A DNA stretch of 64,000 nt from Planomicrobium okeanokoites (lineage in GTDB: Bacteria; Bacillota; Bacilli; Bacillales_A; Planococcaceae). Numbering within the stretch: the stretch's first letter is position 1; the number at the start of each line of letters is the position of its first letter. Below, one piece after another: positions 8,726 to 17,126 of this stretch. The notes beneath the pieces are model-generated. The model saw nothing but the letters and a program-made list of their open reading frames with translations, made no database searches and had not been told where the DNA came from. Location of the stretch: positions 496,001 to 560,000 of the forward strand of contig NZ_QQRS01000002.1 of assembly GCF_003428875.1 (NCBI RefSeq), written 5' to 3'. The position numbers and the translations under genes are program-made.

Positions 8726-9274
8726 CTATTTCCCTTTCATTTCCTGACTGAATTTTATTTTGTGTTCAGCATTCCGATGACCTGAACTGCAAATCAAATC
8801 CAGAATATCTTCCTCCGTCATTTCTTCCGTCAGCATCGTTTCACCCGCTGTGCCGAGATAATCTTTTGGCCGCCACCAGGCGCGCAATGATTCTTCACCA
8901 AATGCATCTGCAAGTTCACGTGACTGATGGCGCTCGATTGTCTTATCGAGCGGCAAATCGAAGTAATACACATCGGCATTGCCCTCATAAAATCTGATCA
9001 AGTCCATCAGCATTTCACCGTAGCGTTCTTTCGTTAGAATTCCTTCCAAAATCACAAACTCACATTTGCCTTTACCGTACTCGGTGATCTGCCGGATGAG
9101 CTCCAGCGATAGGTTTCCTTTTCTGTCGCGGACGCTCAGCATGTCTCGTCTCACAACATCCTGCGACACCAAAAGCGTGCCATCCTCGAAACGGTCCTGC
9201 AGGCTTTTCGCTATTGTGGTTTTTCCGCTTCCCGAGTTTCCCCGTAAGATAATTAGCTTTGTTTTTATTGGAAT
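8726..9274 (-). CDS. P-loop kinase with probable AUU (or AUA) start
   Basis: A zeta-toxin/AAA-type small kinase. The Walker A motif GNSGSGKTT lies in frame upstream of any ATG, GTG or TTG: the first such codon (TTG at 9172) falls after the P-loop. The frame is open from a stop at 9293, and GAGAAAGG at 9279-9286 precedes ATT at 9274 (4 nt) and ATA at 9268 (10 nt). About 182 residues from 9274 (180 from 9268). Later motifs include DVVRRDML and FDLPLDKTIERHQSR. Its target may be a small molecule; it is related to uncharacterised Bacillus kinases. Annotation from 9172 would lose the ATP site. Confidence 0.7.
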   Translation of the reverse strand: MPIKTKLIILRGNSGSGKTTIAKSLQDRFEDGTLLVSQDVVRRDMLSVRDRKGNLSLELIRQITEYGKGKCEFVILEGILTKERYGEMLMDLIRFYEGNADVYYFDLPLDKTIERHQSRELADAFGEESLRAWWRPKDYLGTAGETMLTEEMTEEDILDLICSSGHRNAEHKIKFSQEMKGK

Positions 9275-9292
9275 CAGGCCTTTCTCAATATC

Positions 9293-9832
9293 TTATATAT
9301 TCACTTCTGCGACTTCTTTCGCCGTTCTTCTTCGCAGAAGTTCATCGATCACCCAAAAGATCATTGCACTGAGAACCGGGAGAATCCACAGTTCCCCTAT
9401 CAGCAGCATGCCAAATCCAAAATGCACGAATCCTGCCGCCACCATGCGATGAGGGTAACGCGCCGCTAACCAATCCGATAACAACGAAACCGGCAGGCCG
9501 TAAATAAGAAAATAAAAAAGGGTAATGGAAAAAACGAGTATACTATATCCTAAAGAGTCTCCAGATTCGATAAAAATACTAAAATTCGTTAAATCGCCAG
9601 AAAGCAGCACCGGCACAAATAGAACCAGCATCGTAAATATAATCGTCCCACTCACTGCGGCTATGAACTTTCTCCACATCCGCTCCTTTGTAAAAAATTC
9701 ATAGCGGAACGGCAGAAAAAAGAACAGCATGACGGATATAAAAATGATTTTTAGGTATGAGGGCGTTTCTGACACCATGATCAAAAATGAAAAAATAGAA
9801 AACACTGCGATTTTTAAAAGTAAGTGTTTCAC
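9293..9832 (-). CDS. polytopic membrane protein
   Basis: 179 residues, with about five to six hydrophobic helices (for example IFSFLIMV, VMLFFFLPF, GTIIFTMLVLFVPVLL, GYSILVFSITLFYFLIYGLPV, HFGFGMLLIGELWILPVLSAMIFWV). The start is GTG at 9832, 7 nt after AAAGGAG; an ATG at 9859 lacks an RBS. No family recognised. Its stop touches the leader of the downstream kinase gene. Confidence 0.65.
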   Translation of the reverse strand: MKHLLLKIAVFSIFSFLIMVSETPSYLKIIFISVMLFFFLPFRYEFFTKERMWRKFIAAVSGTIIFTMLVLFVPVLLSGDLTNFSIFIESGDSLGYSILVFSITLFYFLIYGLPVSLLSDWLAARYPHRMVAAGFVHFGFGMLLIGELWILPVLSAMIFWVIDELLRRRTAKEVAEVNI

Positions 9833-9934
9833 TCGAATTCTCCTTTTTCCTTCTATCATAACTCATTAATTCCCTTTTACTGGCTTTTAATTTACAATTA
9901 TCGCATTATTCTGTTCAAAAAAGGACTGATTTTT

Positions 9935-10474
9935 ATGAAACACGCACTAGTGATCGGTGGCACAGGAATGCTCGCCCAGACTTCTGTCTGGCTGTCGCAT
10001 AATGGATACCGCGTTTCGGCGATTGGCCGCAATCTCAGCAAAATGCAACGGCTGGTCGAACGAAATCCTGAAGGAATAAACTCGATGTTAGTCGATTATA
10101 AGGACACTGAAAAATTAGCTCAGCAGTTAGCCCAGATTCAGCAAAAGAATGGCCCAATTCAATTGGTGCTTGCTTGGATCCATTCAGATGGTCGAGATGT
10201 GATCCCTTGCTTAATCTCTTCTCTTCAGCAAGACTCCGAATGGAAATTATTCCATGTAAACGGCAGCAGCTCCAACCTGGAAGAGATAAAAGCCAAGGCT
10301 TCTGTGCCCTCACATGTCCATTATTATCAAATCCAACTCGGTTTTAAGCTGGAAAGCGGCACATCCCGCTGGCTTACAAATGATGAGATTTCGACTGGTG
10401 TCATTGAAGCGATACGGGGCGAGAAAGCGCAATACGTCGTCGGGACGCTCAGTCCTTGGGAGAGACGACCTTAA
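9935..10474 (+). CDS. small NAD(P)-binding Rossmann protein
   Basis: 179 residues starting with HALVIGGTGMLA, the GxxGxx nucleotide-binding turn of short-chain dehydrogenase-like proteins; a conserved Arg follows in AIGRNL. The protein is shorter than classical SDRs and lacks a clear YxxxK, as in the small SDR-like proteins common in Bacillales. ATG 9935 follows AAAGGA by 9 nt. Reaction unknown. Confidence 0.75.
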   Translation: MKHALVIGGTGMLAQTSVWLSHNGYRVSAIGRNLSKMQRLVERNPEGINSMLVDYKDTEKLAQQLAQIQQKNGPIQLVLAWIHSDGRDVIPCLISSLQQDSEWKLFHVNGSSSNLEEIKAKASVPSHVHYYQIQLGFKLESGTSRWLTNDEISTGVIEAIRGEKAQYVVGTLSPWERRP

Positions 10475-10488
10475 GATCTGAACGGAAA

Positions 10489-10541
10489 AACATTCGCCCC
10501 GGCGAATGTTCCTGGGATGGTTCCGCCAGGCGGAGACCATC
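10489..10541. repeat. double-hairpin intergenic element, possible copy
   Basis: Two adjacent stem-loops: AACATTCGCC/GGCGAATGTT (perfect, 2-nt loop) and GGATGGTTCCGCC/GGCGGAGACCATCC (near perfect), joined by a few bases. The same two-hairpin plan occurs at 21.06, 21.43, 50.51 and 62.55 kb, though base identity with those is low. No U-run follows, so it is not a standard terminator. Confidence 0.5.
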
Positions 10542-10633
10542 CAATCATTCTGTGTTTTTTGCATCAACAATTGATGTGAGAGATATTTGAGTGGTGATTT
10601 TAGTTAATCCCCAACTATTTGGATATCTTTTCT

Positions 10634-10687
10634 TTTTACTTTCTGATTCCAGAAAGTAAAAAAAGGACCCTTGAAGAAGGTCCTTTA
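10634..10687 (-). terminator. terminator of the GNAT gene at 10710, with second hairpin
   Basis: AAAGGACC/GGTCCTTT (10662-10687) followed on the minus strand by T7 is an intrinsic terminator. Next to it a perfect 12-bp-arm hairpin TTTTACTTTCTG-ATTC-CAGAAAGTAAAA lies at 10634-10661. Confidence 0.8.
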
Positions 10688-10709
10688 AAATACTGCAGCA
10701 TACTCTTGC

Positions 10710-11177
10710 CTAAATCCGTTTCCCCATCGCCATAGACGCCGGCTGGTAACCCAATTTCTCATAAACTCTTTGGGCCCCAGGGTTATTGCCGAAGACATTC
10801 AATCCCATAGAAGTGACGCCGGCACTTTTCGCCGCGTCCTCTAACTCCTTCAGCACGAGGCTGGCGAATCCTCTTTTTCTGAACGCTTCATGAATGAGGA
10901 TGTGGTAGATATAGGCTTTATTGCTTTCGGCTTGGATGTTATACCAGAGCACGCCGATATTCTTGTCGTCTTCAGGTGAATAAATGTTACGGATGTGCTG
11001 GTCTGCTGAGTTCTGCCTGTCCGGAAGTAAAGTGGCCATTAAAGCTTTGGACTCCCCCAAAGCTTTTTCATACGGAATCATAAAATTGTCGGATAAGTCT
11101 TTGGCGTAATCCGGAATAAAAAATTCCATGTATTGATCAAATTCTTCATCATTCATTTCTGTCAGTTGTGTTTTCAT
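10710..11177 (-). CDS. GNAT acetyltransferase
   Basis: 155 residues. The acetyl-CoA loop is RKRGFAS (motif A) and NPGAQRVYEKLGYQ is the usual motif B/C end. The N-terminal half is longer and helical. Substrate unknown. It is the last of a minus-strand row of acetyltransferase, ASCH and acetyltransferase genes (11212-12663), each with its own spacing of 13-35 bp. Confidence 0.85.
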   Translation of the reverse strand: MKTQLTEMNDEEFDQYMEFFIPDYAKDLSDNFMIPYEKALGESKALMATLLPDRQNSADQHIRNIYSPEDDKNIGVLWYNIQAESNKAYIYHILIHEAFRKRGFASLVLKELEDAAKSAGVTSMGLNVFGNNPGAQRVYEKLGYQPASMAMGKRI

Positions 11178-11211
11178 TACCGCACCCCTTTGTGTCTTTA
11201 CTTATGCCTCT

Positions 11212-11706
11212 TCATATCTCCCTTGAATACCGCAATGACACCTGCTCTTCGCCGGTATCGGTCCCTTCCGTCTTCTTCCCTTGAAGCCGAAACCCTCGTG
11301 CTTCGTAAAACGGAATGCCGAACTGATTGCCTTCTTGCACCGACACCCATTGTTCCGCTGCTCCTTGCTCTTTCTGCAATTCAGTCAACGCTTCCAGCAA
11401 CAGCCTGCCGATTCCTTTGTAGCGGTAAGTTTCCTCTACATAAAGCATGAATATCTCGCTCACTCCAGGACTGGTTAGCCCGCCGCCAATCACTCCCGCT
11501 ACGTTAGAGTCGATCAAAGCCACGTGTGTATAGGATCCGGCTTCCAGATCGCTGCGGATGCGTTCGTGGTTATACCAGAAATCCACATTTCGTTCCTGAT
11601 AAGCTTCGCTTAATTTCCCCTCAACGGTTTGCTTCCAGCCGGCCGAGCAAATCGCGGAAATTGCTTCTATATGATTTTCAGTTGGTTTGGCAATGGTTAC
11701 TTCCAT
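11212..11706 (-). CDS. GNAT acetyltransferase
   Basis: 164 residues. Motif A reads RYKGIGRLLLEAL; a C-terminal GIPFYEARGFRLQGKKTE follows. The N-terminal IRPATE-like opening (VTIAKPTENHIEAISAI) is typical of stand-alone GNATs. Substrate unknown. Member of the minus-strand row 10710-12663. Confidence 0.87.
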   Translation of the reverse strand: MEVTIAKPTENHIEAISAICSAGWKQTVEGKLSEAYQERNVDFWYNHERIRSDLEAGSYTHVALIDSNVAGVIGGGLTSPGVSEIFMLYVEETYRYKGIGRLLLEALTELQKEQGAAEQWVSVQEGNQFGIPFYEARGFRLQGKKTEGTDTGEEQVSLRYSREI

Positions 11707-11720
11707 GGTCTTCTCTCCTA

Positions 11721-12164
11721 TTATTTTGTATGGATTGTCTCAAAGCGCTCGCAGACGAGCGGCATCGATTCCGAGTATTCGAGACCGTGCGCTTCGAGTT
11801 CGTTTGTGAAGAATTTTTCGTGCGCAGACCACCAGAATTCATAATCCCCTTCGCCTTCTGCCAACGCAAATTCCACCGGCACCTCGTTCATCGGCATGAT
11901 TGAAACTTCGGTCACGCGGATGATTGCAACGGGCTCTTCTTTCGCATCCAGGACGATGTTGTATTGGCCGACTTGCGGCAAAGGCTCATTTTCAACTTCA
12001 TATAAAACATGGGCAGAGCAAGTCGCAGTTTTCTTGCCTTCGACGACCAGGTCCGCCAGCCAGTCCGCTTCCGCTCCAAATTGAAATGCTTCCACTTTCT
12101 CCGGCTTCGCTTGTCCTTGTCCCACCCAATAATTATTCCAGAATTTTTCTGTCTGTTTGTTCAT
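11721..12164 (-). CDS. ASCH domain protein
   Basis: 147 residues. KFWNNYW, GKKTATCSAHVLYEVENEPLPQVGQYNIVLDAKEEPVAIIRVTEV and FWWSAHEKFF are hallmarks of the ASCH (PUA-related) family, thought to bind RNA or nucleotides; some hydrolyse N4-acetylcytidine. The ATG at 12164 follows GAGG by 8 nt; longer in-frame starts overlap the upstream GNAT gene. Lies between two GNAT genes. Confidence 0.85.
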   Translation of the reverse strand: MNKQTEKFWNNYWVGQGQAKPEKVEAFQFGAEADWLADLVVEGKKTATCSAHVLYEVENEPLPQVGQYNIVLDAKEEPVAIIRVTEVSIMPMNEVPVEFALAEGEGDYEFWWSAHEKFFTNELEAHGLEYSESMPLVCERFETIHTK

Positions 12165-12186
12165 CAATAAAACCTCATTTCCTGAA

Positions 12187-12663
12187 TCAATTTTTGCTTG
12201 TGCAGTCATAACTCATTTTTACAAACTCAAAAACGCTGCCATTGGTAGCCTGCTGAAATCGTTCCGTTTCTTTGAAGCCGGCCTTTTCATAAACTCTAAT
12301 CGCGCGCTTGTTGAAGGCGGCTACGGATAATGTGATTTTTTGGGGATTGTAGGTGGATTTTGCATATTCCATGCCCGCTTTCAGGAATTCGTTTCCTTTT
12401 CCGCTGTCGGTCAGATCCGGTTTCATTCCCAGTCCGATGTCGATTGTGTCCTGAGCCGTTTGAATAAAACTGTAAAAGCCGACGACTCCCCCGTTTTGGA
12501 TGACGCTGTAATATGTATTGTTGCGTGCCTCCGGGTCTAAAAATTCCGCTAAATCTTCCGGATCCGCGTCCATATCATAAAAAGCATATTCCCCGCTGTA
12601 ACGCCAATTGGCGGCGATTTCTTCCGCCTGCTGCTGGGTCATTGTTTGAAAAGAGTAGTCCAA
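12187..12663 (-). CDS. GNAT acetyltransferase
   Basis: 158 residues. Opens with FQTMTQQQAEEIAANWRY and has NKRAIRVYEKAGFKETERF at the end; motif A is SGKGNEFLKAG. It closely resembles the GNAT encoded at 31728-32201 (same opening WRYxxxYxFY and same ending), so the two look like paralogues. Substrate unknown. Confidence 0.87.
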   Translation of the reverse strand: MDYSFQTMTQQQAEEIAANWRYSGEYAFYDMDADPEDLAEFLDPEARNNTYYSVIQNGGVVGFYSFIQTAQDTIDIGLGMKPDLTDSGKGNEFLKAGMEYAKSTYNPQKITLSVAAFNKRAIRVYEKAGFKETERFQQATNGSVFEFVKMSYDCTSKN

Positions 12664-12756
12664 TGCTGGTTCACCTCCAGATTCGATTTAAGTAAGAAAT
12701 AAGCTAGAATATAGATTATGCAGTACATAAAATATTATGAGAAACGAGGAGTTTCT

Positions 12757-13281
12757 ATGTTCTTTGCTCAAATGTCCGGGTTTCCGGGGTCCGGAAAGTC
12801 ATCGCTTTCCCGTGAAATCGCACAACAGCTTGGCGCGGTTATCGTTGATCACGACATCGTCAAATCTTCTTTGATGGAATCGATCGAGCACGCGCCTATC
12901 GACCCGAAGCTTGCCGGTAAAATCGCCTACAACATCGATTGGTCGTTAGTCGAATTCCACCTCTCACAAGGATTTAACGTCATTTTGGACAGCCCCTGCT
13001 TGTACGATGAACTTGTCGAAAAAGGAATTTTCCTTTGCGAAAAATATAATGCCGGTTACAAGTATGTGGAATGCTATTTGGATGATATGGACGAAATCAA
13101 CCGAAGATTAAAAACACGCAACAGAATGGTCAGCCAAATCCCGGAAATTCATTCACCGGAAGCTTTCACTTATACAATCGCCAACAGCAAAAAGCCTGTC
13201 GGACATGAAATCCTGACCGTCAATACTGCACGACCAGTTGCAGCTTATTTGCCAGAAGTCATCGATTATTTAAAGAAATAA
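12757..13281 (+). CDS. P-loop kinase (AAA family)
   Basis: 174 residues. The Walker A motif GFPGSGKSSLS sits at the N-terminus, followed by DHDIVKSSL and later LKTRNRM, the arrangement of small zeta-toxin/Udk-like kinases. Phosphoryl transfer to an unknown small molecule is inferred. The ATG at 12757 lies 5 nt after CGAGGAG; an upstream ATG at 12718 has no RBS. Confidence 0.8.
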   Translation: MFFAQMSGFPGSGKSSLSREIAQQLGAVIVDHDIVKSSLMESIEHAPIDPKLAGKIAYNIDWSLVEFHLSQGFNVILDSPCLYDELVEKGIFLCEKYNAGYKYVECYLDDMDEINRRLKTRNRMVSQIPEIHSPEAFTYTIANSKKPVGHEILTVNTARPVAAYLPEVIDYLKK

Positions 13282-13379
13282 TAGCAAAAGATAGTTTTAT
13301 TCGCATAAAAGAGACGGTATTGGCAATGAAATACGTGAAATCGTGAAAGAAAAAGGTATATTTTTGGAGTGCTGCAATT

Positions 13380-13515
13380 CTATGAGCGGTATTTTGGGTT
13401 CTATGATCACTTATTTTATTCTATGATCATTCAGCGGATTCTATGATCACTTATTTCATTCTATGATCACTCAGGGGATTCTATGATCACTTATTAGCAT
13501 TCTATGATCATTCAG
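13380..13515. repeat. phased motif array, core TTCTATGATCA
   Basis: Seven copies of CTATGA(TCA) begin at 13380, 13401, 13421, 13441, 13461, 13481 and 13502, i.e. every 20-21 bp. The filler alternates between CTTATT(T) and TTCAG/CTCAGG types, giving a 40-bp higher-order unit. It lies between the convergent kinase and phosphatase genes and extends to 32 bp from the stop of the latter. Not coding. Confidence 0.9.
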
Positions 13516-13546
13516 CCGTTTTCCACCCCGAAATTATCGTCGCTTC

Positions 13547-14221
13547 TCACGGTTTCTCCACAAAATATCTCTTCCGGCTCGGCAGCTCCAGACAATTCAG
13601 CTGGCTGCCATATGCCGCGCCGCCGTCGATGCCGATTATATTATTGCCGCCAAAATAGATGTCATTTCCGCCACCCGGCCGCAGCAGAAACGCCGGTGTG
13701 TGGCCGAATACTACCGTCTTTTCGCCTTCGTAGGCTTCATAGAACTCTTCCCGTATCCAGATCAATATATACGGATCCGTCTGCTGAACCGGTGTGCCGG
13801 GCTGAACACCCGCATGCACAAAAATAGTATCGTCTGTTTCATGGAAAAAGCCCAGCTCTCCAATAAAGGCGACGTGATTCCAAAAGATGTCTGTTTCCGG
13901 AAGTCCGGCCTCTTTGATTGACGGATCGTAGCTTTGCAGAGTTGGAATGGCGCCATTTCTCGCCCATCTCTCCAGGGCGGCGGGTTCACCTTTTGCCGCC
14001 GCCAGCATCATAGCGTCATGATTTCCGCTCAATACGATTGCACCTAACTTTTTCAACTCGATGACCCGCTCTAAAACGCCTCTTGAATCCGGACCGCGGT
14101 CCACATAATCTCCCAGTAAAATCAGCTGGTCTTCGGCAGCATCATACCCCGCCTGTTGCAGCAGCTCCTCAAAAAGTTCAAGCTCACCGTGAATGTCACT
14201 GATCACCAAAGTCCTTTTCAT
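13547..14221 (-). CDS. PPP-type metallophosphatase
   Basis: 224 residues with all phosphoprotein-phosphatase/ApaH-like motifs in order: SDIHGE, LLGDYVDRGPDS, LSGNHD, a late His (FVHAG) and VFGHTP. Candidates are protein Ser/Thr phosphatase or diadenosine tetraphosphatase of the PrpE type; the sequence alone does not decide. Manganese or iron dinuclear centre expected. Monocistronic, ending just beside the TTCTATGATCA array. Confidence 0.88.
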   Translation of the reverse strand: MKRTLVISDIHGELELFEELLQQAGYDAAEDQLILLGDYVDRGPDSRGVLERVIELKKLGAIVLSGNHDAMMLAAAKGEPAALERWARNGAIPTLQSYDPSIKEAGLPETDIFWNHVAFIGELGFFHETDDTIFVHAGVQPGTPVQQTDPYILIWIREEFYEAYEGEKTVVFGHTPAFLLRPGGGNDIYFGGNNIIGIDGGAAYGSQLNCLELPSRKRYFVEKP

Positions 14222-14275
14222 AAAAACGCACTCCCCCGCTACACCGTCTTAACTGCCGGAAACGACAGCCTTTAT

Positions 14276-14812
14276 TTAAAATGACTCTGTTCGCTTCGCA
14301 ATAATCCCTTTCACAAACGCTTCTTTATGATCCGTGTATTCTTTCATGCCTGCAGCTGCCTTTTCCAGATACGCCAATTTGACCTGTAAATATTGCGTTT
14401 TGGCTTCCACATTTGAATTCAGGTAATCCCTGAAATAGATCAAGTCATTCCATAGGTCTCCCCGATATTCGACCAAATGGATGAAGTGGGTCTTTTCCTG
14501 ATACGTATCGTCCGTAAATTTCGCCAGCACGATTTCACCCGGCCGCTCCACTTTCAATCGAAGAAAACCAGTTTGCTGAAACGCCTGCAGCAACTCTCGA
14601 TCCGCCTGATTCAAGTCGTCAACTCCAACGATTAAATCCAGAATCGGCTTTGCCGCCATCCCTTTGATCGCCGTACTGCCGATATGTTCAATCCTATTTT
14701 CATCAAGACCCGTATTTTCAACCAGCTCTTCTTGCACGCGAATAAACTCTGCAGCCCATTCAGGTGTGTAATCCACTATTTTCACTTCATTCTTTTTGAG
14801 GCCCAGCTTCAT
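14276..14812 (-). CDS. GrpB family (UPF0157) protein
   Basis: 178 residues with the family signature: VDYTPEWAAEFIRVQEEL then IEHIGSTAIKGMAAKPILDLIVGV. GrpB proteins adopt a nucleotidyltransferase-like fold; function is unknown. RBS AAAGGGGGAG. Lies among acetyltransferase and phosphatase genes of the accessory belt. Confidence 0.9.
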   Translation of the reverse strand: MKLGLKKNEVKIVDYTPEWAAEFIRVQEELVENTGLDENRIEHIGSTAIKGMAAKPILDLIVGVDDLNQADRELLQAFQQTGFLRLKVERPGEIVLAKFTDDTYQEKTHFIHLVEYRGDLWNDLIYFRDYLNSNVEAKTQYLQVKLAYLEKAAAGMKEYTDHKEAFVKGIIAKRTESF

Positions 14813-14833
14813 TGAACTCCCCCTTTATAACAA

Positions 14834-15304
14834 TCAACCCAATAATTTCACGAAGTGGCTGCGTTCCGAATCTTTCCAGTCCACTCCATAGCCCATCTTC
14901 TTATAAAATTCGATCGCGCTATGCCATTCGTTGTTCGTCTCGAGGACCAGTTTTTTATATCCTTGCTGCCTAGCTGTTTCCTCCAGCTTTCGCAGCATCG
15001 ATTCGGCCAGGCCGTCGCGTCTATGGGATTTCTTCACAGACATCCGCTGGATTCTTCCGGCAGTTTCGCTTTCTTTGGTTAACGCTCCTGTGCAGACGAC
15101 TTTATTATCCTCCAGACCAACCAGGAATACATCGCCATTCCGGCTGTAGTTTCGGATGATGTTCCGCAGGTCCGGATTGAAGGAATGATCCAAAAACCCG
15201 AAACGCTCTTCCAGTCCGTCGAGGATCAATTGCCTCGCCGCCTCTTCGTATTGTTCAGTTATGAGCACGATTTGCATGGATTGCTGAAGATTGTTGATGT
15301 TCAT
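14834..15304 (-). CDS. GNAT acetyltransferase
   Basis: 156 residues. Motif A RRDGLAESMLRKLEE and C-terminal HSAIEFYKKMGYGV identify the fold. Probably cotranscribed with the GrpB gene 21 bp downstream. Substrate unknown. Confidence 0.87.
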   Translation of the reverse strand: MNINNLQQSMQIVLITEQYEEAARQLILDGLEERFGFLDHSFNPDLRNIIRNYSRNGDVFLVGLEDNKVVCTGALTKESETAGRIQRMSVKKSHRRDGLAESMLRKLEETARQQGYKKLVLETNNEWHSAIEFYKKMGYGVDWKDSERSHFVKLLG

Positions 15305-15558
15305 TTCTCTATTCCTCCAGATCTCTTTTCATTCGCATAATATTTCCGTTCAACAGATCTGCTTCAAGTCTTCCCAATCAACTCAAAAAAATCTTATTAT
15401 TAATAATATTAGCATTAATTTCCATCAGAATAAAAAGAACTTTATTATAGAAGTAGTTATTTAAAGTCTATGAAAAGAAGGGAATAAATTCCTGAATCCC
15501 GAATACCTTCACTAGCAAGCAATCACGTAATTACAGCCGACAGAGGAGGAAGTTGAAT

Positions 15559-15999
15559 ATGACTGGGAAATACCACAAAGTGCAGGACGTACTGGACACT
15601 TACAAATCAGCCATCTACGAACAGGATGCAGACAAATTTCTGACCATCTACAATCCGGATATCCATATTTTCGACAGCTGGAATCACTGGGAGAGCAAGG
15701 GGATTGCGGCATGGAAAGAGAATGTGGCGGAGTGGTTCAATGGATTGGACAATGAGAATATTTTGCTCGAAGTGGATTTTAATGATGTGGTAATCGCAGA
15801 AGATGAAAAAGCGGCATTCGTGCATTGTGCGATCACTTTTGCTGCACGGGATGAAGATTCAAGTGAGACATTGCGTGAAATGACCAACCGGTTCACATTC
15901 GGCTTGAAAAAGGACAGCGATTCCTGGAGCATCGCCCATGAGCATTCATCGCTGCCCATCGATATGGATACTGGAAAAGGGATTTTCGACGCGAAGTAA
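15559..15999 (+). CDS. SnoaL-like / NTF2-fold protein
   Basis: 146 residues. VLDTYKSAIYEQDADKFLTIYNPDIHIFDSW is the entry helix and first strand of the DUF4440/SnoaL-like cone fold; WSIAHEHSSLPID is the typical ending. Such proteins are small-molecule binding or isomerase-like; no specific substrate is visible. ATG 15559 lies 9 nt after AGGAGG; the TTG at 15553 is too close to the RBS. Confidence 0.85.
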   Translation: MTGKYHKVQDVLDTYKSAIYEQDADKFLTIYNPDIHIFDSWNHWESKGIAAWKENVAEWFNGLDNENILLEVDFNDVVIAEDEKAAFVHCAITFAARDEDSSETLREMTNRFTFGLKKDSDSWSIAHEHSSLPIDMDTGKGIFDAK

Positions 16000-16037
16000 A
16001 AATAACAGGGATTGCTGCGGCAATCCCTGTTATTTTT
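15998..16037. terminator. bidirectional terminator
   Basis: AAAATAACAGGGATTG pairs perfectly with CAATCCCTGTTATTTT around a 6-7 nt loop, between the convergent SnoaL-like gene and the membrane protein gene at 16030. Confidence 0.9.
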
Positions 16038-16560
16038 CTGTTTCTCCAAGTTCCCATTTATTCTTATCCAATTTTTGTTTTTCTTTCCACGCCTGCATGA
16101 CATTCTTGTGGTAGTCTTTCGGATTTTCAATCAGGATCCAGTCGATTGAATGACCAGGGGTCGGCATCCACTTTTTTCTTCTTTCCCTTATCTTTTCATG
16201 GTGTGTGTAATGCGGGTAGATGACAGTGGATTTGGAAAACCAGATATAATAACTCCTAAAAAATCGAATGTCTTCTATTTCATCCCAGTAAACTTTATTG
16301 CCTTGCAAATCGATGACGATGCCTTCTTCATCCCAGTAAAAAGTCTTTCCGGCTTTTCTTTTTCTCCAGAGATAGATGGGATACGCTATAAAGGGAGTGG
16401 GAAATACAAGGGTTAATCCGATAGCTTTAATCGTTTGCCACGCGCTTTCTTGAACTGCTTCTGCTATAGCCAGAATACCGATTAGCAAAATTAACAGCCC
16501 TGATGCCAGAAAAATTCCCATCGGCAATAAGGATAACTGATATTCTTTTCCTCGACTCAA
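16030..16560 (-). CDS. membrane protein with PH-like tail
   Basis: 176 residues. Two hydrophobic helices at about 12-35 and 45-65 are followed by FYWDEEGIVIDLQGNKVYWDEIEDIRFF, which resembles the bacterial PH-like domains of small membrane proteins. Function unknown. The 3' end overlaps the shared terminator. Confidence 0.65.
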   Translation of the reverse strand: MSRGKEYQLSLLPMGIFLASGLLILLIGILAIAEAVQESAWQTIKAIGLTLVFPTPFIAYPIYLWRKRKAGKTFYWDEEGIVIDLQGNKVYWDEIEDIRFFRSYYIWFSKSTVIYPHYTHHEKIRERRKKWMPTPGHSIDWILIENPKDYHKNVMQAWKEKQKLDKNKWELGETEK

Positions 16561-16593
16561 AAAGAACCCTCCTCTTCATATATAGGCAGTCGT

Positions 16594-17088
16594 TCACTCC
16601 ACATCCAGCGCAACCACGTAGCTCGCCTGCCCCTGCTCCCAATGCGCAAAAATCTCGAAAAGCGTCGGACCTTCATGCTCCGACAGCTCGAATGGAACGG
16701 GATAGGCAGTGCGGTTGCCCGCTTCGTCCCAGACAAATAGTTGATAGGACAACGGCCGTTCGCCGAACTCCAGGGCGACATCCGCATGGCGGTCAACTTT
16801 CCGGGCGTTGTCCGTGCTTATCATTTCATGCGGTGGAATCGATTCTGCTTCGATCCCCGACATCGACTTCTCTTCCGAATCGTAATAGCTCCAGCTGTAG
16901 CTTCCCCGGTATGTCTGGATGGTTTCGTCACCGATTTTCAGTTCAAGAGCCGGTGGTGTTTGGGATTGTGAATGGATGGGCTCCGACTGATCGGCCAGGT
17001 CGCCTGCTTGCTCGTCAGCCGTTCCGCAGCCATAAAGCAGCAGGGCCGCGACAATAAACGCCACAATAATTATAAACTTCTCCCCCAT
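16594..17088 (-). CDS. lipoprotein of unknown function
   Basis: 164 residues. A signal peptide ends in LLLYGC, a lipobox with Cys near residue 21; an acidic linker follows. The mature part (LELKIGDETIQTYRGSYSWSY ... YVVALDVE) looks beta-rich. It resembles other short Bacillales lipoproteins with a YSW motif and no known function. Confidence 0.7.
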   Translation of the reverse strand: MGEKFIIIVAFIVAALLLYGCGTADEQAGDLADQSEPIHSQSQTPPALELKIGDETIQTYRGSYSWSYYDSEEKSMSGIEAESIPPHEMISTDNARKVDRHADVALEFGERPLSYQLFVWDEAGNRTAYPVPFELSEHEGPTLFEIFAHWEQGQASYVVALDVE

Positions 17089-17126
17089 CTCATCAGCCCC
17101 TTTATACCAGTAGTCGACTCATCAGC

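Noticed and set aside
13300-13379. Coding remnant (GIGNEIREIVKEKGIFLE-like frame) after the kinase gene
   Set aside because: About 20 plausible codons only, no start or RBS, and it runs into the repeat array. Too little to call a pseudogene.
13380-13515. CRISPR-like array
   Set aside because: The repeated core is only about 11 bp with 9-bp filler. CRISPR repeats and spacers are each about 25-40 bp, and no cas gene is present. The same holds for all other arrays here.
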